Below, piece by piece: positions 34,166-42,232 of a stretch of 64,000 nt of DNA; positions within the stretch are counted from its first letter, which is position 1; every line of letters starts with the position of its first letter. The translations under genes and the position numbers were made by a program. The stretch is taken from positions 7,019,301 to 7,083,300 of the forward strand of contig OZ253960.1 of assembly GCA_965267435.1 (NCBI GenBank), written 5' to 3'. The DNA is from JAWPMT01 sp965267435 (GTDB lineage Bacteria; Bacteroidota; Bacteroidia; Cytophagales; Cyclobacteriaceae). The notes below the pieces were generated by a model that did not search any database, had not been told where the DNA came from, and saw only the letters and a list, made by a program, of their open reading frames with translations.

Positions 34166-35284
34166 ATGAATCGAGCGTACTTGTTGGTTGCTATTCCATT
34201 GTTTTTTTTGCTGTCCTGTGGCTCTGAGCAGCAGGGCGTAAAGGTTGAAGGGCAGATTCGGCAGCCATTGCCGGGGGAGTTTGTGTTGGTTCAACAGCTG
34301 ACAACGGCTGATCTCGTGGTGATTGATACAGTTGATGTAGACACAGATGGCACATTTACAACCTACCTTGATCTGGCTGAAGCTTCTTTCATTCGTTTTA
34401 ACTTCTACGAGCGGCAGTACGCCAATATAATAGTCAATGGCACCGAGGAGGTCATCAATATAGAGGTGGATGGAGACAGACCGGATGGCCTCAAGTCAAT
34501 CACTGGATCTCCTGATACAGATTTGCTTGAGGGGATTATCGCTGCCGAAGAAAAGCGAAGGAGTGATGAGAACATGCTCAATCAGGAGGCGATTCGGGCC
34601 AGAACAAATGGAGATCTGCAAACTTTCAATGATGTCGTCGAGCAGTACTATACGGTGGATGCGAAAAACAGAGAGGCTATAAAGCAAGTGATATTGGAGG
34701 CAGCACCTTCGCTGGCGGCGTTGTGGGCGGTCAACCTGATTGAGGTTGATAAGAATGTCGACTTTGCTGATACACTGGTCACGATTTTCGAAGAGGGTTT
34801 GCCTGGGCACTCCTTCACCGAAGATTTAAAGAATCGCGTGTCCCTGCTGAAGCAAGTGGCCGTAGGATCTGATGCGCCAGATATCGCACTACCCAATCCC
34901 GATGGGGATGTCATCACTCTGAGTTCTTTGCGAGGCAACTATGTGCTGATCGACTTTTGGGCGGCATGGTGTCGACCGTGTCGACAGGAAAATCCCAACG
35001 TTGTGAGACTGTATAACCAATACAGCAAGAGGAACTTCGAAATTTTGGGTGTATCTCTGGATCGGACGAAAGAGGCCTGGTTGAAGGCCATTGACGACGA
35101 TGGACTGACATGGAAGCATATCTCTGACCTCAAGTACTTCAACTCCGAGGCTGCCCGTACCTACCAGATCAATGCCATTCCTGCTACTTATCTGATCGAT
35201 CCTGATGGGAAAATAATTGCCAAGGGCCTGAGGGGGGATACGTTGCGGGATAAGCTGGAGGAAATCTTTGGGCCTGCTAGCTAA
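34166..35284 (+). CDS. TlpA-like thiol-disulfide oxidoreductase lipoprotein
   Basis: 372 aa. Leader with lipobox LLSCG (Cys about 19). The N-terminal 100 residues form a beta-rich DUF4369-like domain, a helical linker follows, and the thioredoxin domain at about 235-372 has the active-site WAAWCRPCRQ (CxxC) and cis-Pro region INAIPATYLID. This domain order is common among Bacteroidota periplasmic TlpA/ResA-type reductases. It probably reduces disulfides in exported proteins. It is convergent with the HolD-like gene, with an 8-nt overlap. Confidence 0.88.
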   Translation: MNRAYLLVAIPLFFLLSCGSEQQGVKVEGQIRQPLPGEFVLVQQLTTADLVVIDTVDVDTDGTFTTYLDLAEASFIRFNFYERQYANIIVNGTEEVINIEVDGDRPDGLKSITGSPDTDLLEGIIAAEEKRRSDENMLNQEAIRARTNGDLQTFNDVVEQYYTVDAKNREAIKQVILEAAPSLAALWAVNLIEVDKNVDFADTLVTIFEEGLPGHSFTEDLKNRVSLLKQVAVGSDAPDIALPNPDGDVITLSSLRGNYVLIDFWAAWCRPCRQENPNVVRLYNQYSKRNFEILGVSLDRTKEAWLKAIDDDGLTWKHISDLKYFNSEAARTYQINAIPATYLIDPDGKIIAKGLRGDTLRDKLEEIFGPAS

Positions 35285-35747
35285 TTCCGAACCAGGATTT
35301 CAAGGCATTCCAGAGTTTCATCTTCTCTTCCTGTGAAGCTGAGAGTTCGCTTAGCGAGCCTGCTCTCAACCATTTTGTGCCCGAATCGGCGGCATAGCGC
35401 TCAGGGCCAGTATCAGGGACTGACAGGTCTCCAAATACGATCAGCCGCTCATACGTCAGCGCTTGGATGGGCTGACCTTCGATTAGCAGTACTTCATTGA
35501 TGTCAACTTTGACAGCTCCCAGAATTTTGGACAACAACTCCTTTTCAGCGGGGCTGTACTTGTCGCAAACTACGATGATATCTGCCTGAAGCACCTCTGG
35601 CTCTTCAACCTTGGTTACAGCGGGTGGCTGGGGGGCTTCTTCTACCGCAGGCTGCTCTTCAACGGAAGGTGTTTCCGATGCGCTGCTATCATCCAGGACG
35701 AACAGCTGCTCGGTGATAAAAAATGGTATGTGCTCTTCAGGTATCAA
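35277..35747 (-). CDS. Conserved small protein; candidate DNA polymerase III psi (HolD)-like subunit
   Basis: 156 aa from a TTG that overlaps the thioesterase stop (TTGA). Three parts: a short N-terminal peptide (IPFFITEQLFVLDD), a Pro/Glu/Val linker (about 22-50), and an alpha/beta domain. The domain follows E. coli HolD as I recall it: a strand (IIVVCD), then a helix with LLSKILGAVKVDINEVLLI (HolD: VLRALTVSPDQVLQL), a later strand (LIVFGD), and an end SLSELSASQEEKMKLWNALK (HolD: ALTDLRANPTARAALWQQI). Bacteroidota HolD is not usually annotated. This assignment is by eye and unproven. It ends inside the TlpA-like gene's tail. Confidence 0.5.
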   Translation of the reverse strand: MIPEEHIPFFITEQLFVLDDSSASETPSVEEQPAVEEAPQPPAVTKVEEPEVLQADIIVVCDKYSPAEKELLSKILGAVKVDINEVLLIEGQPIQALTYERLIVFGDLSVPDTGPERYAADSGTKWLRAGSLSELSASQEEKMKLWNALKSWFGIS

Positions 35748-36265
35748 TCGAGGTCAAATATTGATTTTAATTCGGTGGCGTCTGCAGGGTTCATGCGCTT
35801 GGCAAGTACCAGACGCAGTTGACGTCTTCGCAGGGCGCCCTCATAGAGTTCTTTTTCATGGTCAGTTGCTGGATAGGCCTCAGGTACATCAATAGGTCTG
35901 CCACTCTGGTCTACTGCCACAAATGTGAAAAATGCGGTATTGGTATCTGTCTTCTTGCCGGAGGGGATGTCCTCGGCGCTCACCTTGATGAAGACCTCCA
36001 TCGATGAATTGAAGGACCTCGTGACAAAAGCTTCCAGTGTGACCACGTTCCCCAGCTGGATCGGTTTTGAAAAAGAAATATTGTCCACTGACGCTGTAAC
36101 TACGATGCGGTTGGAATGCTTCTGCGCTGCGATGGCTGATACGATATCCATCCAATGCATGAGTCGGCCCCCCATCAGGTTATTGAGCGTATTGGTATCA
36201 TTCGGGAGCACCAGTTCGGTCATTGTGACGTGGGAGTCACTGCACTTCTTTTTCTTCTTATTCAT
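35744..36265 (-). CDS. Acyl-CoA thioesterase (hot-dog fold)
   Basis: 173 aa from ATG 36265 (a TTG at 36274 would add three residues). The single hot-dog domain shows the YciA/BFIT-type segment NTLNNLMGGRLMHWMDIVSAIAA, then SVDNISFSKPIQLGNVVTLEA. It hydrolyses acyl-CoA in the cytosol, with a hexamer of two-domain-like pairs expected. Overlaps pcm by 8 nt and the next small gene by 4 nt, so pcm, thioesterase and the HolD-like gene are one transcript. Confidence 0.87.
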   Translation of the reverse strand: MNKKKKKCSDSHVTMTELVLPNDTNTLNNLMGGRLMHWMDIVSAIAAQKHSNRIVVTASVDNISFSKPIQLGNVVTLEAFVTRSFNSSMEVFIKVSAEDIPSGKKTDTNTAFFTFVAVDQSGRPIDVPEAYPATDHEKELYEGALRRRQLRLVLAKRMNPADATELKSIFDLD

Positions 36266-36926
36266 TCCATCCAAATTCGCCGAGCAAAGGTACGAAGCTG
36301 AAATACTTGTGTTCCTTTTTTCGGATCTTGTTTCCTTCTCCTTTGATAATCTCCAGCATCACCTGACGGCTTTCGTTGCCAACCGGGATAATCAGACGGC
36401 CTCCTTTTTTCAATTGTGCCACTAAAGCCGAGGGCACACTTGGAGCTCCGGCTGTCACGATGATGCCGTCAAATGGTGCCTTGTCAGCTAGTCCTTTGGA
36501 TCCATCGCCACAATAGAAATGCGGGTGGTAACCCATCCGCGGCAAAAAGTATCGGCATTCCTCGAAGAGATGCTTGTTGTACTCAATAGTATAGACGTCA
36601 GCCCCAAGCTCTAGAAGAATGCAAGCCTGATAGCCGCTTCCTGTTCCGATTTCGAGGATCTTATACCCTTTTTTCACCTGAAGCAATTCCGTCTGGCGCG
36701 CCACGGTGTAGGGCTGCGAGATCGTCTGTCCATGGCCTATCGGAAAAGCCTTGTCTTCGTACGCATGCTCCAGGAAGGCGTCGTCAAAAAACAGGTGTCG
36801 GGGCATCTTGCCAATGGCTTCCAGCACGCGCTTATCCTTGATCCCTTTGGAGGTGATTTCCTTCACCAACATCCTCCGCAATCCCTTGTGTCGGTAGCTG
36901 TCCTCTAGGTTATCTTTGAAGCCCAT
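36258..36926 (-). CDS. pcm: Protein-L-isoaspartate O-methyltransferase
   Basis: 222 aa. It has the PCMT pattern: MPRHLFFDDAFLEHAYEDKAFPIGHGQTISQPY, motif I ILEIGTGSGYQACILLELG, and the GIIVTAGAPSVPSALVAQLKKGG strand. It repairs isoaspartyl residues in damaged proteins with SAM. First gene of the three-gene unit; it starts back to back with ribE (30 nt apart). Confidence 0.93.
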   Translation of the reverse strand: MGFKDNLEDSYRHKGLRRMLVKEITSKGIKDKRVLEAIGKMPRHLFFDDAFLEHAYEDKAFPIGHGQTISQPYTVARQTELLQVKKGYKILEIGTGSGYQACILLELGADVYTIEYNKHLFEECRYFLPRMGYHPHFYCGDGSKGLADKAPFDGIIVTAGAPSVPSALVAQLKKGGRLIIPVGNESRQVMLEIIKGEGNKIRKKEHKYFSFVPLLGEFGWNE

Positions 36927-36956
36927 TGAGAATTAAAATTAGGACAAAATCAGGCA

Positions 36957-37556
36957 ATGTTTACGGGAATTATTGAAGCACTTGGCGAGATAGAGCAAAC
37001 GGAAAAAGAAGGGTCGAATGTGAACTTCAAAGTGCAGTCACCGATCGGCTCAGAGCTACATGTGGATCAGAGCTTGAGCCACAATGGTGTGTGCCTCACT
37101 GTCACAAAAGTAGAGGACGTTTACCACTGGGTGACAGCTGTGGATGAGACGCTGCAGAAGTCCAACTTGGGTCAGTTACAGGTTGGCAGTTTGGTCAATC
37201 TCGAACGCTGCATGCCCGCAGATGGCCGGTTCGATGGTCACATCGTTCAGGGACACGTAGACCGTACGGGAACCGTTACGGGTATCAAAGAAGAGGAGGG
37301 GAGTTGGTTGTTTGATTTTAGCTTCCAGCCGGGAGAAGAGATTGTCGTCGAGAAGGGCAGTATCTGTGTCAATGGCGTCAGCCTGACCTGTTTCAATGCG
37401 ACGGAAGACTCATTTCGTGTAGCTATCATTCCTTACACCTTTGAACATACCAATTTCAAGCGTCTTGAGGTGGGAGATACCGTAAACCTTGAGTTTGACG
37501 TGATCGGTAAATATGTGAGCCGGTTATTGGAGCGTCGTGAGATGGGGCTTGAGTAG
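36957..37556 (+). CDS. ribE: Riboflavin synthase, alpha subunit
   Basis: 199 aa. It starts with the invariant MFTGIIEALGEI and contains two lumazine-binding repeats (about 1-95 and 96-190), each with a DxxLSHNGVCLTV / KGSICVNGVSLTC segment and a PYTFEHTNF helix. It makes riboflavin from two lumazine molecules. The C-terminus overlaps the convergent PAP2 gene by 33 nt. Confidence 0.95.
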   Translation: MFTGIIEALGEIEQTEKEGSNVNFKVQSPIGSELHVDQSLSHNGVCLTVTKVEDVYHWVTAVDETLQKSNLGQLQVGSLVNLERCMPADGRFDGHIVQGHVDRTGTVTGIKEEEGSWLFDFSFQPGEEIVVEKGSICVNGVSLTCFNATEDSFRVAIIPYTFEHTNFKRLEVGDTVNLEFDVIGKYVSRLLERREMGLE

Positions 37557-38087
37557 CGCGGATACAATTCTCCACGCCAGGGTGGCCATCAACGCGCCGA
37601 TGCCCATTCCTGTAATGATATCCAAGGGGAAGTGTACGCCCAGGAATACACGGGAATAGGCGACTAATATGGCCCAGATGATCAAAACTATTGTCCAACG
37701 CTTAGGGATCGTCAGGTTGATGAAGACAGCCAGCCCCATTGTATTGGCAGCGTGGGACGATGCAAAGCCATATTGTCCGCCACACCTGCGCCAGAAGGTA
37801 AGGAATTGCAGTTCAGGATCATGACAAGGACGGAGTCTCGCAAAATAGGGCTTCATCCACGCCGATGTCAGCTGATCGGTGCAGATGACTAGCAGCACCA
37901 GCGCCAAAATAGGCAGCCATGACTGCCGACCGTACTTCAAGAGCAGTTGCTGGATCAGCAATAAGTAGAGAGGTACCCAGACCCATTTCTCAGAAAGCAA
38001 GCGCATGAAGGGCTCGAAGGGACTCTCGCCTTTGGCATAGAGGAGTTCAAAGAGGTTGTAATCCCAGGAGATCAGGGTCTCAAGCAT
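37524..38087 (-). CDS. PAP2-family membrane phosphatase
   Basis: 187 aa with several membrane segments. The acid-phosphatase motifs are visible: KPYFARLRPCHDP (KxxxxxxRP), YGFASSHAANTMG (the SxH block) and YSRVFLGVHFPLDIITG (SRxxxxxHxxxD). It could be an undecaprenyl-diphosphate or phosphatidic acid phosphatase. The start overlaps the end of hemF by 8 nt, and it is the last gene of the tamL-hemF-PAP2 operon. Confidence 0.9.
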   Translation of the reverse strand: MLETLISWDYNLFELLYAKGESPFEPFMRLLSEKWVWVPLYLLLIQQLLLKYGRQSWLPILALVLLVICTDQLTSAWMKPYFARLRPCHDPELQFLTFWRRCGGQYGFASSHAANTMGLAVFINLTIPKRWTIVLIIWAILVAYSRVFLGVHFPLDIITGMGIGALMATLAWRIVSALLKPHLTTLQ

Positions 38088-38976
38088 GGACCCAATCTAT
38101 GCCTTTTTTTAGTGATTGTAGGGTGGTTTCCTCCTGGCTTCCCGCCGTTGGCTGGTGATCGTACTCCCAACGGACGTGGGGAGGAAGACTCATTAGGATA
38201 GATTCAGTTCTGCCGTTGGTGTCGAGGCCAAACTTGGTGCCCTTGTCATATACGAGGTTGAATTCTACGTAACGTCCACGTCTAAGTAGTTGCCACTGGC
38301 GTTGCTCTTCAGAGAAGGACTTGTTCTTGCTTCTATTGACCAATTCGGTATAGGTTGGCAAGAAGCAGTCGCCCACCGCTTGCACAAACTGCCAAATCTG
38401 TTGCTTTTCTGAATCATCAGATCCCTTTAGCCGATCGAAGAAAATCCCTCCGATACCTCGTGTCTCATTGCGATGCGAAATAAAGAAGTAGTCGTCTGCC
38501 CATTGCTTGAACTTCGGATAGTAATTGCTATCGAAGTCGTCGCAAGCCTTCTTCAGTTCCTGATGAAAGAATTTGGCGTCCTCTGGTGCGACATAGTGAG
38601 GTGTCAGATCTATTCCTCCACCGAACCAATAGGTTCCGCTCGACATTTCGAAGTACCTGACATTCATGTGGATGATCGGTACCAGGGGACTGCGCGGATG
38701 GATGACGATCGATACCCCTGTCGCAAAGAAGTCCGAGGCTTCGAGTCCCAGTGCCTTCAAGATCTTGTCAGGGGTCGGGCCGTGGACTGCCGAGAAGTTG
38801 ACGCCTCCCTTTTCGAATACAGGGCCGTCAGTGATCACCCGAGAGCGGCCACCACCACCTTCGGGGCGGTTCCAGAGGTCTTGATGGAAAGTAGCTTGTC
38901 CATCGACCTGCTCCAATCCGGCGCAGATTCGATCTTGTAGTCCCTGAAACCACTCGGAAATTGTCTCTTTGGTCAT
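38080..38976 (-). CDS. hemF: Oxygen-dependent coproporphyrinogen III oxidase
   Basis: 298 aa. Contains the HemF signatures GGGGRSRVITDGPVFEKGGVN, PLVPIIHMNVRYFE, WFGGGIDLTPHYV, RRGRYVEFNLVYDKGTKFGL and the C-terminal SLPPHVRWEYD. It makes protoporphyrinogen IX with O2, so the organism can live aerobically. Its ATG is 1 nt after the TamL stop. Confidence 0.95.
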   Translation of the reverse strand: MTKETISEWFQGLQDRICAGLEQVDGQATFHQDLWNRPEGGGGRSRVITDGPVFEKGGVNFSAVHGPTPDKILKALGLEASDFFATGVSIVIHPRSPLVPIIHMNVRYFEMSSGTYWFGGGIDLTPHYVAPEDAKFFHQELKKACDDFDSNYYPKFKQWADDYFFISHRNETRGIGGIFFDRLKGSDDSEKQQIWQFVQAVGDCFLPTYTELVNRSKNKSFSEEQRQWQLLRRGRYVEFNLVYDKGTKFGLDTNGRTESILMSLPPHVRWEYDHQPTAGSQEETTLQSLKKGIDWVHA

Positions 38977-38977
38977 G

Positions 38978-41488
38978 TCAGAAGGGGAAACCGATGCCGA
39001 AGTTAACGCGTGTTTTGTTGCGGAGGAAATCCTTATCTCTTTGCAAAGCCTTGCCCTGTCCTGATTCTGGGAACTCTACTTTTTTGAAGAGGCTGAAGAA
39101 CTTGACATCGTCGAGGACAAACCTTGATCCGGCCGCCTGCGCGGGATCAAACACCTGTACGGCACCATCGATTCGGAAGACCAGGTACCCAAAGTCAATG
39201 CGCAGACCTACCCCGGCACCGACAGCGATCTCACCAAGAAAGTTCTTAAAATTGAATCTGCCTCCCTTTCCTGATGTGGGTACCTCAGAATCAAAAGGCC
39301 TCAGTGGCGAGCTCTTGATCTGCCAGATGTTGCCAGCATCCACGAACAAAGCCCACTGCAGGAAGCCCGCAAACTTCTTCCTCAATTCGATGCTGCTCTC
39401 AATGATCATATCGCCCCCTTGCTCTAGGGTGTAGTCCACGATTTGGTTGGACTCGCTCTCATCAAAGTCCTGGTAGATGGCAAAATCGCCCGGTCCCAGT
39501 CGACGCGCAGGCCACGCCCTCAGGCTGTTACTACCCCCGATATAAAAGTACTTTTCGTAAGGCAATGCTGCCGGCTCCATTCCGTAGGGGACCGCTATGC
39601 CAATGTGTATCCGCGAGGCAAGGATAGACTGCTCGTCCAGGATCTTCTGTCGCCTGTGCTCGAAGCGAAACTTCATGTACTGGTACTGCACACTGTCCAT
39701 CCCGAAGATAGGTCGGATGACGGAGTTAAGCAGGTTGCCGCTGGATTCTGCAAAGACCCGACTCAAGTGTGAATCGCTGGTTTGGCTCCCATAGTTCTTA
39801 TTGAAGATAATGTCGACAGAGGCGGTCGTGATCAAAGCGGACTCAAAGGACGCGGCATAGGCGCCATTCCCATTTTCTCGTAGTGTGTCTAGAAATGCCT
39901 TGAAGTCTGGTAAGAGTTCGGAATCAACAAAACCAATTCCGAATGGGGTGAAGTTGTAACTGATATCCTTTTTCGTCTGCCACCGGTAACTGACCGCGGC
40001 TTTGATGATTTTTCGCTGATACTCATCCCTCCTGTCTTCGAAATTGTAACTGAAGGAAAGCGCACTTCGTGGGTTGAATCGGCTGTATCGATCGCGGACC
40101 TTATCCTTCATTGGGACCAGAAATTGTGGGAAGTTGATGGAGAAAATAGCTCCGTACTGCAGTAGGGTGTAGTTCTGCGTGACTCCGCCTACATTGGCGA
40201 TATTCTGGATACCCTGTAGCGTCAGGTTACCGTTTAGCTCTAGATATTCCATCCCCCGGAAAGTGTTACGGTTTTTCAGTCCCACATTGAAGAACGGACC
40301 CGGTAGCCCCTGTATTGACGAGAGGCCTGCCTCGTAGGAAGCCTGGTATTTGCTGAGAGGGCTGGTGAAGACGGTAGCAATGAACTTGCCGCCGGTGGTG
40401 TCATAGTTGATGTTGATGAATTTGAAGGCGTCGAGATTGGCCAGCTGTTGCTGGGTCTCAAGACTATTGGATCTTCGATAAAGACTGTCCTTTCTGATAA
40501 AAAACCGTCGCTGCAACAGCTCCTTGTTGTATTTGTTAAGGCCAAATTGAAAAACAATGCCTTTGTGCGATGTGGTCGTTCGCTGGCCCGCCTCCGTGGA
40601 TTCTCCGACAAATGCTACACTGTCGATATAGTACTTCTTGTGGTTCGCACCCTCCTTGGGGTTGTTGATCACGGTTGTCAGTAGGATAGCGGGCTTTTCG
40701 AGTGTGACCGTATCGAGCTCAAAAAAGATAAACTGCCTGGAGAAGTTATAGTACCCCTCATCGGACAGCAGACTATAGAGCCGGTCTCGTTCCTCGGTCA
40801 GCAACTCTTGCTCGTAGGGCGTATTCTTTTGCGGTCCAGCAGCTGCATTGGCTGAGACGAGGTCCGCTATGACGGGATCGTTGATCTTGTAGGCGAGCGA
40901 GTCGAAGAAGTATCTAGGGCCCTTGCTAAGGCTATATTGCGTCCGAATGTAACTCTTACCTTCCCTTTTGGTTGTCAAATGTGCCTCACCTTCGAGATAG
41001 CCGTTGTTGATCAAAAACTGCTGGAGCTTTCTTCGGGACAATTCGTGCCGGGAGCTGTCAAAAACTGCGAGCGGTTTGCCGATTCGCATGCGCCAGTTGC
41101 CCTCATTGAGCTTTCGCTCCCATTTGCTACTTTTTTTCTCTTGAGCGGCCGTCAGTCGGTCGATTTTCTTTTCTTTTTGAGCCTTGGCGATTTTCTGATC
41201 GTAGTGGTCGTTGATGAGCTTGATCTCATTGCGGTACCTGGCCGTATCGTGGTTGTTGAGGCCCCACTTGTACAGGTGAGCCTCCAGTGCGACGGGCAGG
41301 AACAAAAATCTGGCATTAGGTTCCTGTTCCAGCAATGCCTTGATCTCCCGGCTATTGAAGCTGCGATCCCGCTCTACTTTCTGTTTCAGAAGTATTCTCT
41401 CCCCAGGCTGCAGATATCTTGTGCCAAGGCAAGAGGAGAGCAACAGGGCAACCAAAATGAATAAATTTACGGATGCTAATCTCCTCAA
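38978..41488 (-). CDS. tamL: BamA/TamA-family outer membrane lipoprotein, TamL-like
   Basis: 836 aa. The leader has a lipobox LLSSC (Cys20), which identifies the lipidated TamA form TamL of Bacteroidota. POTRA-like beta-alpha-beta domains fill about residues 25-360, then an Omp85 barrel with the IGG/lid segment IGGSNSLRAWPARRLG at about 650 and the end FGIGFPF. TamL and the giant TamB would assist outer-membrane biogenesis; tamB is not in this window. The start is TTG at 41488, directly against the divergent methyltransferase start. Confidence 0.88.
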   Translation of the reverse strand: MRRLASVNLFILVALLLSSCLGTRYLQPGERILLKQKVERDRSFNSREIKALLEQEPNARFLFLPVALEAHLYKWGLNNHDTARYRNEIKLINDHYDQKIAKAQKEKKIDRLTAAQEKKSSKWERKLNEGNWRMRIGKPLAVFDSSRHELSRRKLQQFLINNGYLEGEAHLTTKREGKSYIRTQYSLSKGPRYFFDSLAYKINDPVIADLVSANAAAGPQKNTPYEQELLTEERDRLYSLLSDEGYYNFSRQFIFFELDTVTLEKPAILLTTVINNPKEGANHKKYYIDSVAFVGESTEAGQRTTTSHKGIVFQFGLNKYNKELLQRRFFIRKDSLYRRSNSLETQQQLANLDAFKFININYDTTGGKFIATVFTSPLSKYQASYEAGLSSIQGLPGPFFNVGLKNRNTFRGMEYLELNGNLTLQGIQNIANVGGVTQNYTLLQYGAIFSINFPQFLVPMKDKVRDRYSRFNPRSALSFSYNFEDRRDEYQRKIIKAAVSYRWQTKKDISYNFTPFGIGFVDSELLPDFKAFLDTLRENGNGAYAASFESALITTASVDIIFNKNYGSQTSDSHLSRVFAESSGNLLNSVIRPIFGMDSVQYQYMKFRFEHRRQKILDEQSILASRIHIGIAVPYGMEPAALPYEKYFYIGGSNSLRAWPARRLGPGDFAIYQDFDESESNQIVDYTLEQGGDMIIESSIELRKKFAGFLQWALFVDAGNIWQIKSSPLRPFDSEVPTSGKGGRFNFKNFLGEIAVGAGVGLRIDFGYLVFRIDGAVQVFDPAQAAGSRFVLDDVKFFSLFKKVEFPESGQGKALQRDKDFLRNKTRVNFGIGFPF

Positions 41489-41491
41489 GTG

Positions 41492-42232
41492 ATGCTGTCT
41501 AAGAATGACTCAAAATTCGTCAAATCGCTAAAACTAAAAAAGTATAGGCAGCAGGAAAGATGCTTCCTCGTCGAAGGTGAAAAGAACATTGAAGAGGTCC
41601 TGCCCTCCTCCTTGCGGGTTCGATTTTTGGTGGGTACTACTGATTACATACAACGACTCCAATCGCGTGATGTTGTCTTGCCCACGTACTACGAGGTGAA
41701 GCAGAACCAGTTGGAAAGCCTGGGTTCCTTTAAGTCCAACCAGGCTGGTTTGGCGGTGGTCGAGATGCCCAAGGAAACCGTCTACGCGCCGCTTGATGAT
41801 TATGTGCTCGTTTTGGACCAGGTCAGCGACCCTGGAAATCTTGGGACGATTGTGCGCACGATGGACTGGTTTGGCTTCCGGTCTTTGGTGTGCTCGCCAG
41901 ACTCCGCCGACTTCTACAACCCCAAGACGATCGCTGCTACGATGGGGTCATTCACCCGCATTGTCCCAAGTTATGCCGACCTATCAGCGTTTCTCAAGGA
42001 GCAGAAGAAGACAGGTACACCCGTTTACGGCCTGGTGCTGGGTGGCGACATCCTGACAAAAAGCACCCTGGGGCCAGGCATTTACGTGATGGGTAGCGAG
42101 GCCCACGGGATCTCACCGGAGGTAATGGACCTTCTTGATCATCGATGTACCATTCGCGGCCATGGCAATGCAGAGTCGCTCAATGTAGCTATCGCCACCG
42201 CGGTACTACTTCACGAGATCAGGCGTCCCTAA
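41492..42232 (+). CDS. TrmH-family (SpoU) RNA methyltransferase
   Basis: 246 aa from ATG 41492 (a GTG at 41489 is possible). An N-terminal substrate-binding domain (SKFVKSLKLKKYRQQERCFLVEGEKNIEE) is followed by a SPOUT knot with VLDQVSDPGNLGTIVRTMDWFG, the AHGISPEV loop and ESLNVAIATAVLLHEI. It 2'-O-methylates ribose in tRNA or rRNA; the target cannot be named. Convergent with pgi (14-nt overlap). Confidence 0.9.
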   Translation: MLSKNDSKFVKSLKLKKYRQQERCFLVEGEKNIEEVLPSSLRVRFLVGTTDYIQRLQSRDVVLPTYYEVKQNQLESLGSFKSNQAGLAVVEMPKETVYAPLDDYVLVLDQVSDPGNLGTIVRTMDWFGFRSLVCSPDSADFYNPKTIAATMGSFTRIVPSYADLSAFLKEQKKTGTPVYGLVLGGDILTKSTLGPGIYVMGSEAHGISPEVMDLLDHRCTIRGHGNAESLNVAIATAVLLHEIRRP

